64,000 nucleotides of DNA from Rhodospirillaceae bacterium. Lineage in GTDB: Bacteria; Pseudomonadota; Alphaproteobacteria; Bin65. Position 1 is the stretch's first letter. Every line of letters starts with the position of its first letter. Both the position numbers and the translations under genes were made by a program. This document shows positions 1-7,068 of this stretch, piece after piece. The notes below the pieces were generated by a model. The model made no database searches, was not told the origin of the DNA, and was given only the letters and a program-made list of their open reading frames with translations. The stretch covers positions 25,194 to 89,193 of the forward strand of contig WTGH01000029.1 of NCBI GenBank assembly GCA_011523655.1, in the 5' to 3' direction.

Positions 1-32
1 GTCGAAGGGCCGTATCGAGGGGCGCCCCCCTG

Positions 33-47
33 CACCAGCTCGATCGG
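33..47. repeat. 15-bp direct repeat, left copy
   Basis: The 15-mer CACCAGCTCGATCGG occurs here and again at 707-721, where it encodes the last residues (PIELV) of the aspartate-dehydrogenase-like gene. The two copies bracket the brnTA module. Read on the minus strand, this copy also spells GPIELV but is not followed by a stop. Positions 1-106 otherwise show no gene that I can support. Confidence 0.6.
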
Positions 48-106
48 GCCGCGGCGGTCCGGCCGCCTCCGGATCGTCGGGGTGCCGCGCCGCTTTCCGG
101 GCGACG

Positions 107-373
107 CTATCGTCCGTCCGACCCCCGCTGCGCCTTCACATAGCTTTCGAGCACGCGATTGATCCGCGTCTGGTAGCCCCGGCCCGGCGCCCGGAAATGG
201 TCGAGCACCGAACGCTTGACCCGGAGCGTGATCCGCTCCGTACGGTCGGGCCGGACCAGTTCGGCCTCGCGCCAGAACGCGGCGTCCAGTTCCGGAATGT
301 CGCTGAAGTCGATCTCCCGGTCGTCCACGGATGCGATCTCATCCGGCGTCAGGGGCCGCTTGTATCTGCTCAT
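107..373 (-). CDS. brnA: BrnA-family antitoxin
   Basis: This is an 88-residue antitoxin of the BrnA family. The N-terminal half is acidic (residues 10-40, with the DREIDFSDIPELD stretch) and should wrap the toxin. The C-terminal half, with ITLRVKRSVLDHFRAPGRGYQTRINRVL-like ribbon-helix-helix sequence, should bind DNA. It follows brnT and overlaps it by 35 bp, the normal toxin-first order of brnTA operons. In the family the antitoxin, alone or with toxin, represses its own promoter; a palindrome upstream of brnT fits that. Family assignment is by sequence pattern; activity is inferred. Confidence 0.88.
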   Translation of the reverse strand: MSRYKRPLTPDEIASVDDREIDFSDIPELDAAFWREAELVRPDRTERITLRVKRSVLDHFRAPGRGYQTRINRVLESYVKAQRGSDGR

Positions 374-629
374 GCCAGATCTGCCTCTCCTTGCGGGACG
401 CCGGCCGCGCCGAAATCAGCCGCATGCGCCGGCCGCGTTCGGTATGGACGACCACGATCACGGCGGCCTCCACCCGGCCGATGCTGACATGGCGCGCCTC
501 GCCATAGTCCCGGCGCCGGTCGGGCCGCGTGAACACCGGACCGCCGAAAATCCGCTGTGCGGTTTCGAAGTCGATCCCGTGCTTGGCAAAGTTGGCCCGG
601 CTCTTGGCCTCGTCCCATTCGAACTCCAT
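339..629 (-). CDS. brnT: BrnT-family ribonuclease toxin
   Basis: A 96-residue protein with the BrnT signature: MEFEWDEAKSRANFAKHGIDF at the N-terminus, then a central FTRPDRR region, and RRMRLISARPASRKER near the C-terminus. BrnT toxins are RelE-fold ribonucleases that inhibit translation and are neutralised by BrnA. Length is typical of the family. The ATG at 629 is preceded at a sensible distance by a -10/-35 pair (641-669), which supports this start. It is transcribed first, with brnA overlapping its 3' end. Confidence 0.9.
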   Translation of the reverse strand: MEFEWDEAKSRANFAKHGIDFETAQRIFGGPVFTRPDRRRDYGEARHVSIGRVEAAVIVVVHTERGRRMRLISARPASRKERQIWHEQIQAAPDAG

Positions 630-640
630 CGGGTCATGTA

Positions 641-669
641 TGTATAGATTGTCGTGACAAAAATCGCAA
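641..669 (-). promoter_or_regulatory. brnTA promoter with palindromic operator
   Basis: On the minus strand a -35 hexamer TTGCGA (664-669) is separated by 17 bp from a -10 hexamer TATACA (641-646), which lies 12 bp upstream of the brnT ATG. The perfect dyad TTGTC-AC-GACAA (649-660) sits in the spacer. This is the expected place for an antitoxin operator; binding by BrnA is inferred from family behaviour. Confidence 0.6.
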
Positions 670-703
670 GGAAGTGCCGCAACCCGATCAAAATTCTATC
701 GCC

Positions 704-1489
704 CTACACCAGCTCGATCGGCCCCCTTGGGGCGTTGGCGGCGCGGAGGATGGAGTACCAGGTCGAGGTGAGCATTTCGGTGCCGGAGACGCCGACCGCG
801 GGCTGGCGCTTTTCGGTGCGCAGCAGGCCGCCGGACGCGTCCCAGGCCTCGACCTCGGCGACCGCGACGTCCAGCGCCGGATCGGCGATCAGCCGCGCTT
901 CGCAGGCGTCAAGCCCGGTCGAGACCAGGGCGCAGGTCACCATGGTGTTGACGTTGCGCGGATAGAGTTTCGCGACGCCGCGCACCGGGCCTTCGTAGAT
1001 CACGGTCTCGCCGTCGATGCTTGCCGAATCGAAGCCGCTCTCGGAGAAATCGAGATTGTCCGGATGCTTGCGGAAGGTGATGCGCACCCGCCGCCACCGG
1101 CCGCGCCGCATCAGGAGGTCGTCGCCGCCCGATAGCGCGCCGGCCGGCACGAGCAGCCTGGTCCCGTGCGCCGCCGCCGCGGCCTCCAGCCGTTCGCGTA
1201 CGGCATCGTCGGCCAGCGCCGTTACCGACAGGGGCATGTAGTCGGCGCATTTGAGGAAAGCTTCGCCGTAGCGCGCCGAAATCGACGGATGGGCGCATTC
1301 GACGATCAGGCCGGGATCGCGGGTTCCGGCCTGCTCCAGATCGTCCAGCCGCAGGGCCGGATCGAGGTCCGCGAGCGCCGCCGCGCTGCGGTTATGGACG
1401 AACGCGGTCTCGAAGCGGCCGCCGCTCTCCGCAATCCGTTCGGCGATGAAGCGGCCGATATAGCCGTAGCCGACGATCCCGATGCGCAT
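704..1489 (-). CDS. Aspartate dehydrogenase domain protein (NadX-like)
   Basis: A 261-residue protein of the usual length for L-aspartate dehydrogenases, NAD(P)-dependent enzymes that convert L-aspartate to iminoaspartate/oxaloacetate. It has an N-terminal Rossmann fold with GYGYIG at residues 7-12. The C-terminal half carries the NVNTMVTCALVSTG and IADPALD blocks typical of the aspartate-DH catalytic domain. It is the last gene of a minus-strand block behind P450 (24 bp gap). Its final codons lie within the 15-bp direct repeat at 707-721. NadX-like proteins are often repurposed outside NAD synthesis, so the substrate is uncertain. Confidence 0.75.
   Translation of the reverse strand: MRIGIVGYGYIGRFIAERIAESGGRFETAFVHNRSAAALADLDPALRLDDLEQAGTRDPGLIVECAHPSISARYGEAFLKCADYMPLSVTALADDAVRERLEAAAAAHGTRLLVPAGALSGGDDLLMRRGRWRRVRITFRKHPDNLDFSESGFDSASIDGETVIYEGPVRGVAKLYPRNVNTMVTCALVSTGLDACEARLIADPALDVAVAEVEAWDASGGLLRTEKRQPAVGVSGTEMLTSTWYSILRAANAPRGPIELV
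707..721. repeat. 15-bp direct repeat, right copy
   Basis: This is an exact copy of the 15-mer at 33-47 and lies in the last codons of the aspartate-dehydrogenase-like gene. Together the copies bracket about 660 bp holding brnTA. That arrangement would fit insertion at, and restoration of, the gene's 3' end. Confidence 0.6.
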
Positions 1490-1513
1490 GGCGGCGGTCC
1501 GGCTCGCCGCGCC

Positions 1514-2842
1514 CTACCCGAACACGACCGGTAGCGTCCGCGGCCCGCGCACCGTGCCGTCGGACCAGCGGACCTCGCCGTCGACCCGGTAGTCCGGGAT
1601 CCGCTTCAGCCATTCCTCGATGCCGACCCGCAGCTCCATGCGCGCCAGGTTCGAGCCGACGCAGCGGTGGATGCCGAGGCCGAAGGCGCCGTGGCGGTTC
1701 TCCTGCCGGTCGAGCACGACCCTGTCGGCGTCCGGGAACATGGCCGGGTCGCGGTTGGCGGCCGGGAAGGACAGGAGCACCATCTCGCCCTTCTTCATCG
1801 GGCAGCCGCCCATCTCGACGTCCTTCTTGATCTCGCGCGCCATGGTGACCGGCGAATAGGCGCGCAGCAGCTCCTCGATCGCCGTCGGCATCAGGTCCGG
1901 CTCCTCGATCAGGCGCCGCCGGTCGTCCCGGTGCTGGCCGAGATGCAGGATCGCGGCGCCGATCGAGCTCCAGGTCGTATCGATGCCGGCGATCATCAGC
2001 AGGTTGAGCGTGCCGAGCACATGGTTTTCCTCGAACGGCACGCCGTTCAGCGAGCCGTCCATCATCACCCGGATCAGGTCGGGCTCCGGCCCGTCGGGAT
2101 CGGCCTCGCTCCGGCCCTGCTTGCGCAACTCGATATGGTGGCGGAAATAGTCGCGCATCGCCTTGGTCGCGTTCTTACCGATCTCGTCGTCGACGATGCC
2201 GATTTCCAGGATCTCGTGGATCCACCGTATGAACCGGTCGCTGTCGCGCACCGGCACGCCGAGCATGTAGGCGATGATACGCACCGGGATATGCCGGGCG
2301 TAGTGCTGGGCGGCGTCGCAGCGCCCGTCGGCGATGAAGTCGTCGATCAGCGCGTTGCAGACCCGGCGCGCCATCGGCTCCAGCTTGCCGACCTCCTGCG
2401 GCGTGAAGAAGGGCAGCAGCACCTGCTTGTGCGCCTTGTGCTCCGGCGGGTCGGAGGTGATCGGCGGTGCCGGCAGCGGCGGGTCCTCGTATTTCTTGTG
2501 GCGCAGGAGGATGCGGCGCGACGTGAAATGCTCGGTATCGTAGGCGATCGCCTTGACGTCCGCGTAGCGGGTCGGCAGCCAGGCGCCCTCGAAGCGTTCG
2601 GTGCGGGCGATCGGGCCCTTGCGCAGTTCGTCCCAGATCGGGAAGGGATTGTCGCGCCACTGCGGATCGAGATGGTCCCAGTCGGTGCGCCAGTCCGCGA
2701 CCGGCGGCCGTTCCGGCGCCTCGTGCAGGGATTGCCCGGCCGGCGGCTGGCCGGTGACCGGGCAGGCGCCCGCCCCGGCGTCGGCGTCGGGTCGCGGCCC
2801 GGCTCCCCCGCGAGTCTCGCTGCCGGGCTTGCTGTCAGTCAT
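1514..2842 (-). CDS. Cytochrome P450 (class I, ferredoxin-dependent)
   Basis: A 442-residue soluble bacterial P450 of normal length with no membrane anchor. The diagnostic elements are all present: the I-helix oxygen-activation motif AGIDTT (285-290), the ExxR motif EELLR (323-327), and the haem-binding loop FGLGIHRCVG (387-396) with ligand Cys394. The first ~45 residues are a low-complexity Gly/Pro-rich extension. Its ATG overlaps the stop of the ferredoxin gene by 4 bp (ATGA), so the two are translationally coupled and the ferredoxin is the likely electron donor. No ferredoxin reductase is encoded nearby. The hydroxylated substrate is unknown; the neighbours suggest a hydroxy-acid or small-molecule catabolic route. 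Confidence 0.95.
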   Translation of the reverse strand: MTDSKPGSETRGGAGPRPDADAGAGACPVTGQPPAGQSLHEAPERPPVADWRTDWDHLDPQWRDNPFPIWDELRKGPIARTERFEGAWLPTRYADVKAIAYDTEHFTSRRILLRHKKYEDPPLPAPPITSDPPEHKAHKQVLLPFFTPQEVGKLEPMARRVCNALIDDFIADGRCDAAQHYARHIPVRIIAYMLGVPVRDSDRFIRWIHEILEIGIVDDEIGKNATKAMRDYFRHHIELRKQGRSEADPDGPEPDLIRVMMDGSLNGVPFEENHVLGTLNLLMIAGIDTTWSSIGAAILHLGQHRDDRRRLIEEPDLMPTAIEELLRAYSPVTMAREIKKDVEMGGCPMKKGEMVLLSFPAANRDPAMFPDADRVVLDRQENRHGAFGLGIHRCVGSNLARMELRVGIEEWLKRIPDYRVDGEVRWSDGTVRGPRTLPVVFG

Positions 2843-3042
2843 CCCGCATCCTCCGCAATTTCGACGGCGTATTCCGGGCAGTTGGCCACGGCCAGGCGCG
2901 CCTTTTTCTCCAGTTCCGCCGGTACGGCGCCGTCGCCCACCGCCGTCGCGTTACCGAAATCGTCCAGCGCGAACAGTTCCGGCGCCAGCGCATGGCAGCG
3001 GCTGTGCCCTTCGCAGCGCTCGGGATCGACCCGTACTTTCAT
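2839..3042 (-). CDS. [3Fe-4S]-type ferredoxin, P450 redox partner
   Basis: A 67-residue ferredoxin beginning MKVRVDPERC. It has the CxxHxxC arrangement (Cys10, His13, Cys16) and a distal CP pair (Cys55-Pro56). This three-cysteine layout, with His or another residue in the second position, is typical of single-cluster ferredoxins that serve bacterial P450s. I chose the ATG at 3042 because it gives the standard family N-terminus; a longer open frame upstream is only the antisense of the enolase gene. It overlaps the P450 gene by 4 bp and lies 113 bp downstream of the enolase-family gene. Confidence 0.9.
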   Translation of the reverse strand: MKVRVDPERCEGHSRCHALAPELFALDDFGNATAVGDGAVPAELEKKARLAVANCPEYAVEIAEDAG

Positions 3043-3155
3043 GCGCCACTCCCTATGCTGGCGGTTTACCTGCTGCATGTTCCACGGATCGGCGGTAAAA
3101 GAAAAGGGCGCGGCCTGACCCAACGGCCGTTTGGTTGCGGCTGCCGGAGTCCTCT

Positions 3156-4304
3156 TCAGGCGAGAAGGCCGGCAAAGCAGGCATGGAGGGCCGGCATTTC
3201 TTCGATACCGAAGCCGGGCGCGTCCGGCAGCGTCACCCGCCCGTCTTCGACGACCGCGCCGCCCGGCAGCCCGCCGATCGGCAGGGCGGCATCGAGCGCC
3301 ACCTCGGCCATGCCGAGGCCGAGCGCCGCCACCGTGTGGAGCGCGAGGACATGGCCGGCATGGGGCGCAAAGCGCCGCGGCGACCAGCCCTTCGCGGTGA
3401 AACAGTCGACCATCCGGACATATTCCGGCAGGCCGTAGCTCAGCGAGATATCGAACTGCAGGAGGTCGCGGTCCGGCCGCAGGCCGCCGTGGCGCTGGAG
3501 GTTGCGAGCGTCGTCGAAGGAAAACAGGTTCTCGCCCGTGCCGATTGGCACCGGGAAGCGGCCGGCGATATCGGCCAGCCCGGCATAGTCGAGCGGGGAG
3601 ACCGGCTCCTCGATCCAGGCGAGGTCGTAGTCCGCCAGCGCGGCCAGCCATCCGGCCGCCGTTTCCGGGTCCCAGACGCCGTTGGTGTCGAGCGCCAGGG
3701 CGCCCGGCCCGGCAATCTCCAAGGCCGCCTCGACCCGGGCGAGATCGGTTTCGAGCGGCGCGCCGCCGATCTTGATCTTGAAGGTCCGGAAGCCGCGGCC
3801 GCGGGCCTCGGCCAGCGAAGCGCACAGCGGCCCGGTATCGGCGGCGTCCGCGCCGTAATGGCCGCCCGTGCCGTAGACCGCAACTGTCGGCGCGCCTTCG
3901 CAACCAAAATAGCCGGCGATCGTGCGCCAGGCCGGTTCGCCGCGCTGGCGGGCCCGCAGGTCCCACAGCGCCATGTCGAGCACGCCGACCGCGCCGGCGC
4001 GCTCGCCGTGGCCGCCCGGCTTCTCGTTCGCCATCATGGCGCGCCAGGCCGCGGCGGGGTCGATCAGGCCGTCGCCGTCCAGCAGGGCGCCGGGGGCGGC
4101 GTCGCGCAGGCGCGGGACGAAGCGTTCGCGCAGAAGCGCGCCGTGGCCGTAGCGGCCGACCGAATCGAAGCCGAGGCCGCGGAGCGCGCCGCCGTCCGCT
4201 TCCACGACGACCGCGCTGGCTGTCATGGCATCGTAGGCGATGCCGGCGTTGCGCAGGCCGGAGGCGAGCGAGACCGTCTTTTCGCGGATGGCGGTAATCT
4301 TCAT
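3156..4304 (-). CDS. Enolase-superfamily dehydratase, D(-)-tartrate dehydratase-like
   Basis: A 382-residue member of the mandelate racemase/enolase superfamily. Visible active-site elements are the KIK pair (Lys176, Lys178), metal ligands in LDTN (Asp206), IEEP (Glu232) and GEN (Glu258), and the C-terminal PHAGH (His315/His318). The MMANEKPGGHGER block and RPDRDLLQFD stretch resemble, from memory, the D(-)-tartrate dehydratase of Bradyrhizobium. That enzyme dehydrates D-tartrate to oxaloacetate. I chose ATG 4304 because upstream codons run into the VOC gene region and are not family-like. It is probably cotranscribed with the VOC gene (25 bp upstream) and perhaps with ferredoxin-P450. Exact sugar-acid substrate is not certain. 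Confidence 0.82.
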   Translation of the reverse strand: MKITAIREKTVSLASGLRNAGIAYDAMTASAVVVEADGGALRGLGFDSVGRYGHGALLRERFVPRLRDAAPGALLDGDGLIDPAAAWRAMMANEKPGGHGERAGAVGVLDMALWDLRARQRGEPAWRTIAGYFGCEGAPTVAVYGTGGHYGADAADTGPLCASLAEARGRGFRTFKIKIGGAPLETDLARVEAALEIAGPGALALDTNGVWDPETAAGWLAALADYDLAWIEEPVSPLDYAGLADIAGRFPVPIGTGENLFSFDDARNLQRHGGLRPDRDLLQFDISLSYGLPEYVRMVDCFTAKGWSPRRFAPHAGHVLALHTVAALGLGMAEVALDAALPIGGLPGGAVVEDGRVTLPDAPGFGIEEMPALHACFAGLLA

Positions 4305-4329
4305 GGCCGGCGGCGGCCGCCCCGCCCTG

Positions 4330-4737
4330 CTATCCGCCCTGTTGCCCGGCCTGGGTCCAGTCGTGGTCGGAAATGTCGAAGACGATGCCGTGATTGTCCT
4401 TGTACTTGGTCTCGGCATCGACGCCGGGATAATGGTCCGGCAACTGCATGAAGAAGGTCCCGCCGGCGTCCTCGATGCGCCGGCCGGTCTCGTCCAGGTC
4501 GTCGACGATGAAGCCCATATGGTGCAGCCCGGCCCAGTCCGGCCCGTTGACCTGGCCGCCCCTGCCGTCCGGGAAATGGAGCAGAGTGAGGTTCATCACC
4601 CCGTCGCTCAGCATGACGGCGTTGCCGATCGGGCTCTCCGCCTCGCGCACCCGCTCGAGGCCGAACACCCGCTCGTAGAACCCGGCCGCCTTCTCCAGGT
4701 CCGGCACCTGAAGCGCAATGTGGCGCAGCTTGGCCAT
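4330..4737 (-). CDS. VOC-family (glyoxalase/dioxygenase fold) protein
   Basis: A 135-residue single-domain VOC protein. The start HIALQVPDLEKAAGFYERVFG is the classic first beta-alpha-beta-beta-beta repeat, and the second repeat begins LHHMGFIVDDLDET. Candidate metal ligands are His7 of the first repeat, the His pair of the second, and a Glu/Asp near the end. The family includes glyoxalase I, fosfomycin-resistance enzymes, methylmalonyl-CoA epimerase and extradiol dioxygenases. Sequence alone does not decide between them. It is the first gene of the minus-strand block, 25 bp before the enolase-family gene, so a role in the same pathway is likely. Confidence 0.82.
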   Translation of the reverse strand: MAKLRHIALQVPDLEKAAGFYERVFGLERVREAESPIGNAVMLSDGVMNLTLLHFPDGRGGQVNGPDWAGLHHMGFIVDDLDETGRRIEDAGGTFFMQLPDHYPGVDAETKYKDNHGIVFDISDHDWTQAGQQGG

Positions 4738-4970
4738 GGCGCGCTCCTCCGTTGACGATGACAGAGGCCATTGTCGGCGAAACCGGGCGCGGCTGTCCAG
4801 CCGCGGAGGGGTCGCCGCACGATATGACGCCGGCAGAGCTGCGGATTGCCCCGCCGGCAGTACAGGTCCATATAGATCGCGGATACCCCGGTACCGTCTC
4901 TGCCTTCGGCACGCGGCCGGGGTAGTTTTTTAGGCGTCGGCGATCGGGCCGTTCGAAACGCCCCCGACCC

Positions 4971-5070
4971 GTCATCCCGACCGAAGCGTCCCCTCATCGT
5001 CATCCGGACCGACCGTCCCCTCATCGTCATCCCGACCGACCATCCCCCATCGTCATCCCGACCGAAGCGA
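4971..5070. repeat. Degenerate tandem repeat, ~26-28 bp units
   Basis: Four consecutive units begin GTCATCC(C/G)GACCGA at 4971, 4999, 5026 and 5052, giving periods of 28, 27 and 26 bp. Units diverge mainly in their second half. The last unit runs directly into the left arm of the inverted repeat at 5050-5176, so the array looks like slippage duplication of one end of that element. Confidence 0.7.
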
Positions 5071-5176
5071 AGCGAGCGGAGGGACCTCGGCTCGAACCCG
5101 ACGACAGGTACCCGGAGTCCCGCGACGAGATTCCTCCACTACGCCGCCCTTTGGGCGGCTTCGGTCGGAATGACGG
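5050..5176. repeat. Intergenic inverted-repeat element
   Basis: The left arm (5051-5068, CGTCATCCCGACCGAAGC) is the near-perfect reverse complement of the right arm (5158-5175, GCTTCGGTCGGAATGACG), with about 90 bp between. Internally, CCGCCCTTTGGGCGG (5143-5157) can form a second hairpin. This looks like a dispersed palindromic repeat unit of the kind scattered through alphaproteobacterial intergenic DNA. It could also act as a structured RNA or a transcription stop. Confidence 0.6.
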
Positions 5177-5250
5177 CGAAAGGCGAAGGAACCGGCGCTC
5201 GCGGTTGACGGGCGCCGCGGAAAACGGCGATAATGGAATAAGTCTAATAT

Positions 5251-5256
5251 AGGAGG
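5251..5256 (+). promoter_or_regulatory. Ribosome binding site deciding the molybdoenzyme start
   Basis: A full AGGAGG lies 2 nt before ATG 5259 and 8 nt before TTG 5265. The second spacing is the normal one, so translation may begin at the TTG, shortening the protein by two residues. Confidence 0.55.
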
Positions 5257-5258
5257 AA

Positions 5259-6554
5259 ATGAATTTGTCCAAGAAAGCCGACCTGTTCGAACTCTATGCC
5301 GAAGACCCCGACGAAGCCGACCGGATCGTGTTCGGGCGCGAGGCGCATCCGGACCGCCGCGGGTTCCTGAAAGGCGCCGGCCTCGCCAGCATGGGCGCGC
5401 TGATCGGCGCGGCGATCCCGTTCCACCGCAACATGCCGTCGGGCTTCATCCCCGAAGCGCTCGCCGCCAGCAAGATGGCGATCGAGGGCAAGGACGGGCT
5501 GACCGTGCTCAACGACCGGCCGGTCAACGCCGAGACCCCGGCCCATCTGCTCAACGATGCGGTGACGCCGACCGCCCGGCACTTCATCCGCAACAACGGC
5601 ATCGTGCCGGACGACATGGACCCGGCGGCCTGGAAGCTGCGCGTCGACGGCCTGGTCGATAGCGCCGCGACCTACAGCATCGACGACCTGAAGAAGAAGT
5701 TCGAGGTCGTGACCCAGCAGCTCACCATCGAGTGCGGCGGCAACGGCCGGGCATTCTTCGACCCGCCGGCGCGCGGCAACCAGTGGACGGTCGGCGCGGT
5801 CGCCAGCTCGAACTGGACCGGCGTGCGCCTGGCCGACGTGCTCAAGGCGGCGGGGGTCAAGCCAAACGTCGTCTACACCGCCCATGTCGGCGCCGATACG
5901 CACCTCTCCGGCAAGGAGGGCAAACTGCCGATCTCGCGCGGCGTGCCGATCGACAAGGCGATGAACCCGAGCAACCTGATCGCCTTCGGCATGAACGGCG
6001 GGCCGCTCCATGCGATGAACGGCGCGCCGCTGCGCCTGGTGATCCCCGGCTGGCCGGGCTCCTGCTCGCAGAAATGGCTGAAGCGGATCTGGCTGCGCGA
6101 CAAGGTCCATGACGGGCCGAAGATGACCGGCAGCGCCTACCGGGTGCCGGACTATCCGGTGTCGCCAGGCGAGAAGGTGCCGAAGAGCGCCATGGGGATC
6201 ATCCACGCCATGCCGGTGAAATCGCTGATCACGACGCCCAAGACCGGGCTGACCATCTCCGGCCGCGAGCTGGAGGTCGGCGGCCACGCCTGGGCGGGCG
6301 ACGACACGGTGGCGCGGGTCGACGTGTCGATGGATTTCGGCGCGTCCTGGCAGCAGGCCGAGCTGGGCAAGCCGGCGAACCCCTACGCCTGGCAGCACTG
6401 GAAGGCGATGCTGAAATTCCCGCAGAAGGGCTATTACGAAGTCTGGGCCCGGGCGACCGACTCCCGCGGCGTCATCCAGCCCTTCGCCATCGCGTGGAAC
6501 CCGAAGGGCTACCTGAACAACTCGATGCACCGCATCTCGGTTCGGGTCAGCTGA
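5259..6554 (+). CDS. Tat-exported sulfite oxidase/SoxC-family molybdoenzyme
   Basis: A 431-residue sulfite-oxidase-family molybdoenzyme. A twin-arginine motif (RRGFLKG, Arg33-Arg34) followed by a hydrophobic stretch predicts export of the folded protein to the periplasm. The molybdenum-binding cysteine is Cys159 in TIECGGNGRAFF, followed by the family's C-terminal dimerisation domain. The next gene, 5 bp away, encodes a secreted c-type cytochrome. That pairing matches SorA-SorB sulfite dehydrogenases (sulfite to sulfate, electrons to cytochrome c) or SoxCD; no other sox genes are visible, favouring a Sor-like role. The AGGAGG at 5251-5256 is only 2 nt from the ATG but 8 nt from TTG at 5265, which may be the true start. 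Confidence 0.88.
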   Translation: MNLSKKADLFELYAEDPDEADRIVFGREAHPDRRGFLKGAGLASMGALIGAAIPFHRNMPSGFIPEALAASKMAIEGKDGLTVLNDRPVNAETPAHLLNDAVTPTARHFIRNNGIVPDDMDPAAWKLRVDGLVDSAATYSIDDLKKKFEVVTQQLTIECGGNGRAFFDPPARGNQWTVGAVASSNWTGVRLADVLKAAGVKPNVVYTAHVGADTHLSGKEGKLPISRGVPIDKAMNPSNLIAFGMNGGPLHAMNGAPLRLVIPGWPGSCSQKWLKRIWLRDKVHDGPKMTGSAYRVPDYPVSPGEKVPKSAMGIIHAMPVKSLITTPKTGLTISGRELEVGGHAWAGDDTVARVDVSMDFGASWQQAELGKPANPYAWQHWKAMLKFPQKGYYEVWARATDSRGVIQPFAIAWNPKGYLNNSMHRISVRVS

Positions 6555-6559
6555 CCGCC

Positions 6560-7009
6560 ATGCCATCGCCGGCACGGGCCGCGGCCTTCGCCGCCGCGGC
6601 CCGGACGATCCTGGCCGTGACGCTTGCCGTCCTGTTGGCGATGGCGGGCGGCGCGCTGGCGGCCGACGCACCGGCCGGCAAAGCCGGGCCGGAAAAGGCT
6701 GCGAACGCCCCCGCCGCCGGGTCGGACGACGATGAGGATGAGGACGAAGACGACGAGGACGAGGACGATTACGAGGGCATGCCGCCGGACGAGGGCCGCG
6801 ACGAGGTCTTCGCCTACTGCAGCGCCTGCCATTCCATGAAGCTGGTCACCCAGCAGGGCCTGAACCGCGCCGACTGGGGCGAGGTCCTGGTCTACATGGT
6901 CGAGGAGCACGAGATGGCGGAAATCGAGCCGGAGGACGAAAAGCTGGTCCTCGACTATCTCGCCCGCTTCTACGGCCGGGACCGGCGGGCGCGGAAGATG
7001 GGGCGCTAG
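6560..7009 (+). CDS. Secreted monohaem c-type cytochrome, partner of molybdoenzyme
   Basis: A 149-residue protein with a Sec signal peptide (hydrophobic residues ~16-34, cleavage likely after GGALA). A very acidic, almost pure Asp/Glu linker follows (~55-72), then a small cytochrome c domain. The haem motif is CSACH (Cys87, Cys90, His91); distal Met candidates are Met113 and Met119. The start is ATG 6560, 5 bp after the molybdoenzyme stop, so the pair is one operon. It most likely accepts electrons from the sulfite-oxidase-like enzyme in the periplasm. The acidic segment is unusual for this family and may guide docking. Confidence 0.85.
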   Translation: MPSPARAAAFAAAARTILAVTLAVLLAMAGGALAADAPAGKAGPEKAANAPAAGSDDDEDEDEDDEDEDDYEGMPPDEGRDEVFAYCSACHSMKLVTQQGLNRADWGEVLVYMVEEHEMAEIEPEDEKLVLDYLARFYGRDRRARKMGR

Positions 7010-7068
7010 CCCGGCGCAGGCGGCGGCGATAGTATTCCGCCGGCAACGGCGATACGGGCGGGTTCAAG

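Larger units (their letters stand above)
4738..5258. other. 521-bp divergent intergenic region with repeats, no gene
   Basis: This interval separates the minus-strand VOC gene from the plus-strand sulfite-oxidase-like gene. No convincing ORF was found. It holds a run of degenerate tandem units and a long inverted repeat (listed separately), and ends in an A/T-rich leader with a strong Shine-Dalgarno sequence for the downstream gene. Promoters for both directions must lie here, but I could not fix clear -10/-35 pairs. Confidence 0.6.

Noticed and set aside
2839..3966. A 375-codon open frame on the minus strand covering the ferredoxin
   Set aside because: Only the last 67 codons are the ferredoxin. 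The rest is an out-of-frame shadow of the enolase-family gene with Arg/Pro-rich, GC-driven composition.
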